A stretch of DNA of 64,000 nt from Campylobacter concisus (GTDB lineage: Bacteria; Campylobacterota; Campylobacteria; Campylobacterales; Campylobacteraceae): the NCBI RefSeq assembly GCF_003048575.1, contig NZ_PIRZ01000001.1, positions 358,532 through 422,531 of the forward strand, given 5' to 3'. Numbering within the stretch: the first letter of the stretch is position 1; every line of letters starts with the position of its first letter. Position numbers and translations under genes: made by a program. Shown here piece after piece: positions 57,184-64,000 of this stretch. The notes under the pieces are model-generated. The model did no database searches and was not told where the DNA came from. It worked only from the letters and a program-made list of their open reading frames with translations.

Positions 57184-59129
57184 CGCTATTTAAACAAATT
57201 ATGATCGCCGTGATAACTTTTGGTATCATGATTTTTATGGCTGTTGGCTACTTAAATTTTAAGAGCCTAAATGGATATATTAATGACCAGCTTGGTGAAA
57301 ATGCAAGACACACAGCAAATTCGCTTGGACTTGCTTTAAAGCCTATTATCGATCCAGACGATATGTCCTTGGCTCAAACAATGATAAATTCTATGTTTGA
57401 CAGCGGTAGATATAAGCTTATTAAACTTGAAGATGTTGATGGTAAGGTTCTTATTGAAAATTCTCAACAAACTGTTGTTAAAGATATTCCCGAGTGGTTT
57501 TACAAAATAGCCAAGTTTGAAGCACCAATAGCAGATAGCGAGATTATGACTGGCTGGGCAAAATTTGGTACGCTTTATGTTCAAGGCAGCACTGCACTTG
57601 CCTATAATGAGCTTTATACCAACTCAAAAAATATTTTTAATTTTCTTCTTCTAATGATAATTGTCACTCTTGTGGTAGCATATTTTGCTCTAAAAGCTAT
57701 TTTTAGGCCGCTTATGAAGGTTCAAGATCAGGCTGAGGCCATACTTGATAATAAATTTATTATTCAGAAAAGAATTCCATTTACAGCCGATCTTAAAAAA
57801 ATGGTTCTAGCTATGAACTCTATGGTTAGCAAGGTAAAAGACATTTTTGAGAGAGAGGCAGCCACACTTAGTAAGTATCAAGAACTTTTATATAAAGATA
57901 CAATGAGTGGTGCTAATAATAGAAGATTTTTTCAAACTAAATTTAGTGAGTATCTAGCTAGTGAAGAGTATTCAAGTGGAGTTACTTTGCTTGTTAGTTT
58001 TAAAGATCTAATAAATTTAAAAAGTACGCTTGGCTTTGAGAAATGGCAAAGCGTTGTAATGAAAATAGCTCAAATTTTACAAGAAAAATCAATCCATAAT
58101 GATAAAAATGCGATTGTTGCAAGGCTTAACGATAATGATTTCATTGTACTTTCGTATGGTAGAAATTCATCAAATTTCTTGGCTCTATGTGATGAAATTA
58201 TGAATGAGTTTAAAAAGCTTTATGCAAATTTTGCACTAAATGATAGCGAGTATCCAGTAAATGCTGCGATAGTTGAGTATTCACCAAATACTGATATCAA
58301 GACACTTCTTACTTCAGCTGACGTTACATTGGCTAGTTCAAGACTTGCTGGTAGCTTTGCATATAAGGTATTTAATGAAAATCAAAATACTTTAGTGATT
58401 GGTAAAGAGAAGTATAAAGAGCTTATTTTTGACTCAATAAAAGAAGATGAATTTAAATTCGCAGCTCAAAAGGTGATTGATCTTAATTCAAATTTTGAGC
58501 AGTATGAGCTTTATTTGAGGCTTGTTGATAAGGATGGAGTATGGCGTATGGCCTCATATTTCATGCCGATGGTAAATGAGCTAAATCTAGGCGCAATGCT
58601 TGATCTTCACATCTTAAATAGGGTAGCCAGAATTTTACCGGAGAATATCTTACCAAGTGGCAACTTGGCAATAAATTTGGGCAAAGAGATATTAAACTCA
58701 GATGAAAATTTTTCAAAACTTGAAGCTACGCTTAAAAAGATAAGTCAAATTTCGAAATATAAAAACTATATAGAAATTCCAAATAAAGACGATATTAGTA
58801 TAGAAAGTATAGTTAAACTTACTAAAAAATTAAAAGAACTTGGCTTTGGATTTGGTTTTGACCACTTCGAGCTTAACGCAAAAGGTATCGAGAAACTAAA
58901 AGAATTTAACCCTGATTATGTAAAAATTCAGTCAAATGTCTTGATTGACTTCTTAAGTGATAAGTCAGGAGTAAACACAAAACAATCACTTGATGTTGTT
59001 TTAAGCTCAAAAGACATTATTTTGATCGCAATCGGTGTTGAAGGCGAAGAGCAGAAGAAAAAGTTAATCGATCTTGGCATTAAAAATATGCAAGGAATTT
59101 ATATAGATGAAATTAAGAACATTGGATGA
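57180..59129 (+). CDS. lapD: LapD-type c-di-GMP receptor
   Basis: This 649-residue inner membrane protein senses c-di-GMP and sequesters LapG. Helices at about 5-25 and 152-172 flank the periplasmic LapD/MoxY N-terminal domain, in which W126 (GWAKFG) sits where P. fluorescens W125 contacts LapG. HAMP, GGDEF-like (about 232-400) and EAL-like (about 415-645) regions follow. Both enzyme motifs are broken: the GGDEF site reads RLNDNDF (315-321), and the EAL site reads YELYLR (442-447), with DDFG replaced by DHFE. This fits a receptor rather than an enzyme. Whether c-di-GMP is still bound is not certain. Confidence 0.9.
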   Translation: MTLFKQIMIAVITFGIMIFMAVGYLNFKSLNGYINDQLGENARHTANSLGLALKPIIDPDDMSLAQTMINSMFDSGRYKLIKLEDVDGKVLIENSQQTVVKDIPEWFYKIAKFEAPIADSEIMTGWAKFGTLYVQGSTALAYNELYTNSKNIFNFLLLMIIVTLVVAYFALKAIFRPLMKVQDQAEAILDNKFIIQKRIPFTADLKKMVLAMNSMVSKVKDIFEREAATLSKYQELLYKDTMSGANNRRFFQTKFSEYLASEEYSSGVTLLVSFKDLINLKSTLGFEKWQSVVMKIAQILQEKSIHNDKNAIVARLNDNDFIVLSYGRNSSNFLALCDEIMNEFKKLYANFALNDSEYPVNAAIVEYSPNTDIKTLLTSADVTLASSRLAGSFAYKVFNENQNTLVIGKEKYKELIFDSIKEDEFKFAAQKVIDLNSNFEQYELYLRLVDKDGVWRMASYFMPMVNELNLGAMLDLHILNRVARILPENILPSGNLAINLGKEILNSDENFSKLEATLKKISQISKYKNYIEIPNKDDISIESIVKLTKKLKELGFGFGFDHFELNAKGIEKLKEFNPDYVKIQSNVLIDFLSDKSGVNTKQSLDVVLSSKDIILIAIGVEGEEQKKKLIDLGIKNMQGIYIDEIKNIG

Positions 59130-59132
59130 TAG

Positions 59133-61271
59133 ATGCATAGTGATAAGATAAAAGATGAGCTGCTTCAATGTTTGGTTATTTTTACCAAGCTTCATAATAA
59201 TCCATACAGTGCCGATGCTTTAACTATTGGCTTGCCAGTAAAAGATAGCGATGAGATTGAGCTTTTTTCACTTAAAAGCTCAAGGTCTTTATTTTCTCGT
59301 GCTGCTTCTCGTGCCGGCTTTGCTTCTACCCTTGTAAGAAAAGATCTTGAACAAATCTCTCCTTTAGTTTTACCTTGCATTTTAATGCTTAGAGGCAAAA
59401 AAGCTTGCATCTTGCAATCTTTTAGTAAAGATAAAAAGACAGCAAATATCATAACACCAGAACTTTCAACTGGTACTAGCGCGATAGAAATAAGTAAATT
59501 AAAAGAAGAATATTTAGGCTATGCATACTATCTAAAGCGCGAGTTTGTTCCAGAGGATACTAGCTCAACAAAGCTAATTGATGCGGGCAATGACCACTGG
59601 TTTTGGGGAACTCTAAAGCGTTCAAAAAAGATTTATTTTGATGTTGTTCTTGCAAGTTTTATTATAAATTTATTTGTTCTTGCTAGTCCACTTTTTACGA
59701 TGAACGTATATGACCGTGTCGTGCCAAATAATGCGGTTGAGACACTTTGGGTCTTGGCACTTGGTGTAAGTGTAGTTTATGGCATAGATCTTTTTTTAAA
59801 ATTTGTAAGATCATATTTTCTTGAGATTGCTGGCAAAAAGAGTGACATCATAATGAGCTCTATTTTATTTGAGCGCGTTATGGATATGAAATTTAGCAAT
59901 AAACCAAAATCTGTTGGTTCATTCGCTAGTAATCTAAAAGAGTTTGATACGGTTAGAAATTTCTTCTCATCAGCCTCATTGGCAGCCATTGTCGATCTTC
60001 CATTTGCGATCATTTTCTTGATAGTTACTTATTTTATAGGAAGCTATATCGTACTTGTGCCGATTGTTATTATGATAGCTATTTTATGTTATACGTTTTT
60101 TATAAAAGATCCACTTCAAAATGCTATTAAGAGTACATTTGAGGCTTCGGCTATAAAAAATGGAATTTTGATAGAGAGCCTTAGTAGTCTTGAGACTATA
60201 AAAACTCTTGGTGCTAGTGGCCATATACAATGGAACTGGGAAGAGGCAACTGGTGAGATAGCAAATAGAAGCATTAAATCAAAAATTATCACAACTTCGA
60301 TAACCACTGTTACATCTTTTTTAGTGCAATTAAATACTATTGCCATTATCGTTCTTGGCGTCTATATGATACAAGATACGCATCTTACAATGGGTGGTCT
60401 TATTGCTGCGGTTATGCTTAGCTCTCGCGCTATCGCTCCTATGGGACAGGTGGCTTCGCTGGCTGCAAATTTTGAGCAGACAAAAACAGCCTATCAAAGT
60501 CTTAGTAAGATTATGCAAATGCCTGTTGAAAGGCCAGAAGGTAAAAAATTTGTTAGAAGAAATTCTTTTGATGGAAAGATCGAGTTTAAAAATGTAAGCT
60601 TTACTTATCCAGATACCACAAAAGGTTCGCTTGATAGGATAAATTTTGTTATTCAGCCAGGTGAAAAAGTTGGCATTATAGGCAAAAATGGCTCTGGAAA
60701 AACTACTTTACAAAAGCTCATTTTGGGACTTTACTCACCAACTGAAGGCTCAGTGCTAATTGATGGTATTGATATTAATCAAATCGACCCAGCCGATCTT
60801 AGGCGAAATATCGGCTACGTTCCGCAAGATGTTGTGCTTTTTAAAGGAACGGTTAGAGAAAATATTGTTCAAAAAGCACCATATGTTGATGATATTCAGA
60901 TTATAAAAGCAGCTAAAGTAAGTGGAGTTGATGAGTATGTAAATGCCCATCCACTTGGATTTGATATGCCAGTCTTTGAAAGAGGTGACGGCATAAGTGG
61001 CGGACAGCGTCAAAGTATAGCTGTGGCTAGGGCATTTTTGCTAGATAGTCCTATTATTTTGCTTGATGAGCCAACAAATTCTCTTGATAATACAGTTGAA
61101 AATAAGTTAAAAATAAATTTAAAGACAAATACGGCAAATAAAACGATGCTGCTTGTTACACATAGGACGTCGATGCTAGATCTTGTTGATAGACTTATAG
61201 TTATGGACAATGGCAAAATTTTATTGGACGGACCAAGAGATGAAGTTTTAGCAAGACTTAGTGGGAAGTGA
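59133..61271 (+). CDS. lapB: type I secretion ABC transporter LapB-like
   Basis: This 712-residue inner membrane exporter powers adhesin secretion. An N-terminal C39-like domain (about 1-135) lacks the catalytic cysteine: glutamate sits at that position when aligned with HlyB, so it should bind but not cut the substrate. Six membrane helices fill about 165-440. The ATPase has Walker A GKNGSGKT at 517-524, signature ISGGQRQS, and Walker B ending D645-E646. It starts 3 bases after lapD and 2 bases before lapC. Confidence 0.93.
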   Translation: MHSDKIKDELLQCLVIFTKLHNNPYSADALTIGLPVKDSDEIELFSLKSSRSLFSRAASRAGFASTLVRKDLEQISPLVLPCILMLRGKKACILQSFSKDKKTANIITPELSTGTSAIEISKLKEEYLGYAYYLKREFVPEDTSSTKLIDAGNDHWFWGTLKRSKKIYFDVVLASFIINLFVLASPLFTMNVYDRVVPNNAVETLWVLALGVSVVYGIDLFLKFVRSYFLEIAGKKSDIIMSSILFERVMDMKFSNKPKSVGSFASNLKEFDTVRNFFSSASLAAIVDLPFAIIFLIVTYFIGSYIVLVPIVIMIAILCYTFFIKDPLQNAIKSTFEASAIKNGILIESLSSLETIKTLGASGHIQWNWEEATGEIANRSIKSKIITTSITTVTSFLVQLNTIAIIVLGVYMIQDTHLTMGGLIAAVMLSSRAIAPMGQVASLAANFEQTKTAYQSLSKIMQMPVERPEGKKFVRRNSFDGKIEFKNVSFTYPDTTKGSLDRINFVIQPGEKVGIIGKNGSGKTTLQKLILGLYSPTEGSVLIDGIDINQIDPADLRRNIGYVPQDVVLFKGTVRENIVQKAPYVDDIQIIKAAKVSGVDEYVNAHPLGFDMPVFERGDGISGGQRQSIAVARAFLLDSPIILLDEPTNSLDNTVENKLKINLKTNTANKTMLLVTHRTSMLDLVDRLIVMDNGKILLDGPRDEVLARLSGK

Positions 61272-61273
61272 TC

Positions 61274-62740
61274 ATGCAAGAAGATATCAAGAATAAACAA
61301 AATGAAAATCCAAAAAATGAAAAAAGATTAATTTCTGAAAATAACATAAAAGAACAAGAGGAAGCTAGTAATAAAATTTTAAATAGTGTAGATGATATAA
61401 AGTCTAATCTTCAAACAAAAAATTATGATGCTTATGATTTGAAATTTATGTCAAGTCTTTCTGAGGCTGTTTTGGCTAAAGCCCCATCTACATCTAAAAA
61501 GATACTCTATACGGTTGCTATAACTATGTTTTGGCTTCTTGTTTGGGCCTCTTGGGCACAAATAGATGAGATCACAAGAGGTAGTGGTAAAATCATCCCG
61601 TCTGGGAAAAACCAAGCGATACAAAATCTCGAAGGCGGTATAGTCGATCAAATTTTTGTAAAAGAGGGTGATGAAGTCAAAAAAGATCAAATTCTAATAA
61701 GGCTAGATAATAAAAATTTTACGAGTAGTTATGGCGAGTCAAAACTAAGACTTGATGAACTTCAAGCAAAATTTATGAGACTTGATGCTGAGGCAAATGA
61801 TAAGGAATTCGACTACGACGAAGCTAGAGATGCGAACAATAGTAAAGCCATAAGATACGAGCTAAGTCTGCATAATTCAAATATCGATCACTTAAATGAA
61901 CAGATAGGAATTTTAACAGAGCAAATTCATCAACGCCAGAGTGAGTTGGTCGAACTAAAAAATAAAATTTCTCAAACCCAAAATAGCTACAACCTTGTTC
62001 TAAAAGAAAAGGCCATTATGGAGCCAATCTTTAAAAAAGGTCTTGTTAGTGAGGTCGAGTATATCCAGCTTCAAAGACGCGTAAACGATCTAAGAGGTGA
62101 GCTCGATGCTGCCGTTCTTGCCGTACCAAGAGTTGAATCAACTATAAAAGAAGCGAAAAATAAGATCGAAGAAGTAAAACTTGCTTTTAAAAACAATGCA
62201 AAAAAAGAGCTAAATGAAGTTTCAGCAGAGATCGCAAGGATAAATGAATCACAAATCAGTCTAAGCGATAGAGTAGAAAGAACATATGTAAGATCTCCAG
62301 TAAATGGTATTGTCAGCAAAATGATGGTTCATACCGTATCAGGAGTTATCAAGCCTGGTGAAAATATTGCCGAGATCGTTCCTCTTGAGGATAAATTGGT
62401 TGCTGAAGTAAAAGTAAAACCAGCTGATGTTGCATTTTTGAGGCCTGGACTTGATACGATGGTTAAATTTACGGCTTATGATTTTAGTATTTACGGTGGT
62501 TTAAAAGGCAAAGTAACGCAGATTAGTGCCGATACGGAGACTAATGAAAAAACTGGCGAGAGCTATTATTTAGTCAGGATAGAAACTGAGAAAAATTATC
62601 TTGGTAGCGAAGAAAAACCGCTTAGAATAAAAGTTGGTATGATAGTCTCAGCTGATATCATTACCGGCAAAAAGACAATACTTGATTATTTATTAAAGCC
62701 TATTTTAAAGGCAAAGCAAAATGCCTTAACGGAGAGGTAA
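61274..62740 (+). CDS. lapC: HlyD-family membrane fusion protein LapC-like
   Basis: This 488-residue adaptor links the ABC exporter to the outer membrane channel. A charged cytoplasmic N-terminus of about 75 residues leads to one membrane helix (about 78-98), a lipoyl/barrel-sandwich part (NLEGGIVDQIFVKEGDEV), a long coiled-coil hairpin (about 145-320) and the closing beta-barrel (LVAEVKVKPADVAFL). ATG 61274 is taken as the start, with GGGAAG 6 bases upstream. An in-frame GTG at 61268 is less likely. It ends at the first base of the next ATG (TAATG). Confidence 0.92.
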   Translation: MQEDIKNKQNENPKNEKRLISENNIKEQEEASNKILNSVDDIKSNLQTKNYDAYDLKFMSSLSEAVLAKAPSTSKKILYTVAITMFWLLVWASWAQIDEITRGSGKIIPSGKNQAIQNLEGGIVDQIFVKEGDEVKKDQILIRLDNKNFTSSYGESKLRLDELQAKFMRLDAEANDKEFDYDEARDANNSKAIRYELSLHNSNIDHLNEQIGILTEQIHQRQSELVELKNKISQTQNSYNLVLKEKAIMEPIFKKGLVSEVEYIQLQRRVNDLRGELDAAVLAVPRVESTIKEAKNKIEEVKLAFKNNAKKELNEVSAEIARINESQISLSDRVERTYVRSPVNGIVSKMMVHTVSGVIKPGENIAEIVPLEDKLVAEVKVKPADVAFLRPGLDTMVKFTAYDFSIYGGLKGKVTQISADTETNEKTGESYYLVRIETEKNYLGSEEKPLRIKVGMIVSADIITGKKTILDYLLKPILKAKQNALTER

Positions 62741-63231
62741 TGGGCAAGATCGCTTTTTATGATAAGAAATTTGGTGAATATGAGATCGAAAAATTTCAAA
62801 ATTTACAAAATTTCTATCTCATAAAAGATGATCATTACTGCGATATAGTTAATGATGAAATTGAACGATTTAAATTTAGTGATTGTGAAATAGATTTTTT
62901 ACAATTAGTAGATGTTGCTAGCAGACATAAAAAACTATTTGAAAATATAAAAATTCAAGATGATATAGTAAGAAGTATTAAAATTTTAATAAAAGGCTAT
63001 GACCAGAGTTTGGATAAATTTGACTTTGATCCTGGAATTTTAAATTTAAATGCTCCTTATAAATATGCTATATCACAAGATTTTTTCGAAATGACCATTC
63101 TTTTAGAAGAAAAACCTTCTGTGGTTACTAAATTTTTCTCATCAATAGATTACAAGATATACAAAAATGGCGAAAGTCGTCACGTAGAATTTTTTATAAA
63201 TAATAAAAAAATTTATGAAAGAATCATATAA
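62740..63231 (+). CDS. unknown protein inside the Lap-type locus
   Basis: This 163-residue protein has no signal peptide or membrane segment, so it is probably cytoplasmic. It is acidic and aromatic-rich, with KYAISQDFFEMTILLEEKPS in the C-terminal half. I do not recognise a family. Its start is coupled to the lapC stop, and the regulator gene follows within 16 bases, so it is made together with the secretion apparatus. It could be a chaperone for the adhesin or a regulator partner. Both are guesses. Confidence 0.7.
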   Translation: MGKIAFYDKKFGEYEIEKFQNLQNFYLIKDDHYCDIVNDEIERFKFSDCEIDFLQLVDVASRHKKLFENIKIQDDIVRSIKILIKGYDQSLDKFDFDPGILNLNAPYKYAISQDFFEMTILLEEKPSVVTKFFSSIDYKIYKNGESRHVEFFINNKKIYERII

Positions 63232-63249
63232 ATAATCCAAGGAAAGGTG

Positions 63250-63888
63250 ATGCAAGTTATTTTATTTACACAAAATAGTGCATTAAACAATATTTGGAGA
63301 AGCTATTTTACTGGCAATAGCGATGTGAAATTTATACATAATAGAAAAGAGTTTTTTTCTCATATAAATGATGATGTTGATATTATAGGCATTGATATTG
63401 ATGTTTTTAAAGATAATATTGATGATGTTATAAAAAATATAATTGAAAATTCCCCAAATATAAAAATACTCATACTCTCAAATAGGCCAACGATAAACGA
63501 AGGCAAGCATCTACTTACGCTTGGAATCAAGGGCTATGCAAATTCTCACATGAGAAAGACACACTTTGAAGATGCTTTTGAAGCTATTTTTAATGGAAAT
63601 ATATGGCTTTACCAAGAATTTGTTCAGGCAATGATTAGTGAGCTAACCGGCTCATATATTAATAGTGAAAGTGAAAAGGCAGATAAAAGGACTGACCTCT
63701 CTGAACTTAGTTCAAGGGAAAGAGAAGTTGCAGATTTAATCTATCAGGGTCTAACAAATAATGAAATTTCAGAAAAAACAGGTATTACACTAAGAACAGT
63801 TAAAGCACATACAAGCTCGATTTATAGTAAGCTAAATGTAAAGGATAGAATAGGGCTTGTGCTTTTGATGAAGCAGCTTGACGCATAA
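63250..63888 (+). CDS. LuxR-type regulator with degenerate receiver domain
   Basis: This 212-residue protein has a receiver-like N-terminal domain (about 1-120) and a clear LuxR-type helix-turn-helix at about 150-208 (SSREREVADLIYQGLTNNEIS, then RTVKAHTSSIYSKL). The receiver lacks the acidic pair after its first strand (VILFTQNS) and the usual lysine (GYANSHMRK), although an aspartate remains near position 49 or 51 (GIDID). Phosphorylation control is therefore doubtful. ATG 63250 has AAGGA 6 bases upstream. GTG 63247 is an alternative. It probably controls the secretion locus or the adhesin gene. Confidence 0.88.
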   Translation: MQVILFTQNSALNNIWRSYFTGNSDVKFIHNRKEFFSHINDDVDIIGIDIDVFKDNIDDVIKNIIENSPNIKILILSNRPTINEGKHLLTLGIKGYANSHMRKTHFEDAFEAIFNGNIWLYQEFVQAMISELTGSYINSESEKADKRTDLSELSSREREVADLIYQGLTNNEISEKTGITLRTVKAHTSSIYSKLNVKDRIGLVLLMKQLDA

Positions 63889-63896
63889 AATCTTGA

Positions 63897-63925
63897 CTTA
63901 TTTTTTGAAAAAATAAGATTCTTCT
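63897..63925 (+). terminator. AT-only hairpin after the regulator gene
   Basis: CTTATTTTT and AAAAATAAG form inverted arms between 63897 and 63917 with a 3-base loop, followed by ATTCTTCTTC. The stem is weak because it is nearly all A-T. It may end the locus. The rest of the window to 64000 holds no gene. Confidence 0.35.
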
Positions 63926-64000
63926 TCAAAAACTATAAATTTTTATACATGTGCCCATAAAGAAATACATATACAACTTTTACTAGCTGAAGAATACAAT

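Noticed and set aside
57180..59129. Active diguanylate cyclase or phosphodiesterase
   Set aside because: Both catalytic motifs are broken (RLNDNDF; YELYLR), and the LapD-type periplasmic domain beside lapG fits a receptor.
59133..61271. Bacteriocin-type ABC exporter with an active leader peptidase
   Set aside because: The C39-like domain lacks the catalytic cysteine when aligned with HlyB. The cysteine at residue 13 is four positions away.

Overview
The window reads as chromosomal DNA of a Campylobacter close to the C. concisus group. The evidence is low GC with AAAGGAG-type ribosome sites, a napAGHBFLD cluster that includes the Campylobacterota gene napL, a UPF0763/DUF2603 gene between argF and hemN, a Pgp2-type L,D-carboxypeptidase, long-form HPF, and a TorA paired with a small cytochrome. 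No tRNA or rRNA gene, insertion sequence, prophage or CRISPR array was recognised. The species call is an inference from gene content.

Layout. 1-3.1 kb: quinol-type nitric oxide reductase, then a DUF1523 membrane protein. 3.1-3.74 kb: no intact gene, but remnants of two broken genes. 3.75-11.1 kb, minus strand: hpf, then an MSHA-like group of three prepilin-like proteins and a 1402-residue MshQ-like exported protein, and the FliW gene. 11.2-23.8 kb: bamD, lon, ogt (minus), acnB, an exported ankyrin protein, a short-chain dehydrogenase, an NhaC-type antiporter, trmA and ilvA. 23.8-27 kb, minus: a subtilase autotransporter. 27.2-29.4 kb: DUF4230 protein, Dyp peroxidase, EamA half-transporter. 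29.4-42.2 kb: anaerobic respiration, with a TorC-like cytochrome plus TorA, a dCache chemoreceptor, and the periplasmic nitrate reductase operon. 42.4-45 kb: an EcsC-like/TerB-like protein, then a copper-delivery operon (PCuAC, an anchored Met-rich protein, SCO) on the minus strand. 45-54.7 kb: cell-shape peptidase pgp2, alr, small unknowns, htpX, rsmG, ribA, then hemB-argF-UPF0763-hemN. 54.8-63.9 kb: a complete Lap-type type I secretion and adhesin-retention locus.

How it fits together. Nap reduces nitrate, TorA reduces N- or S-oxides, and NorZ removes nitric oxide. Imperfect CRP/FNR-like palindromes lie upstream of all three. The Lap locus encodes an outer membrane channel, ABC exporter, membrane fusion protein, LapG protease and LapD receptor, plus an unknown protein and a LuxR-type regulator with a degenerate receiver. 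The adhesin substrate is not in the window and may lie just past its right end. The MSHA-like group encodes pilus-tip-type parts but no assembly motor, so it must borrow one from elsewhere.

The best candidates for little-described biology are the MSHA-like tip cassette, the Lap locus with its pseudo-receiver regulator and SPOR-like/TolC fusion, and the mosaic chemoreceptor.
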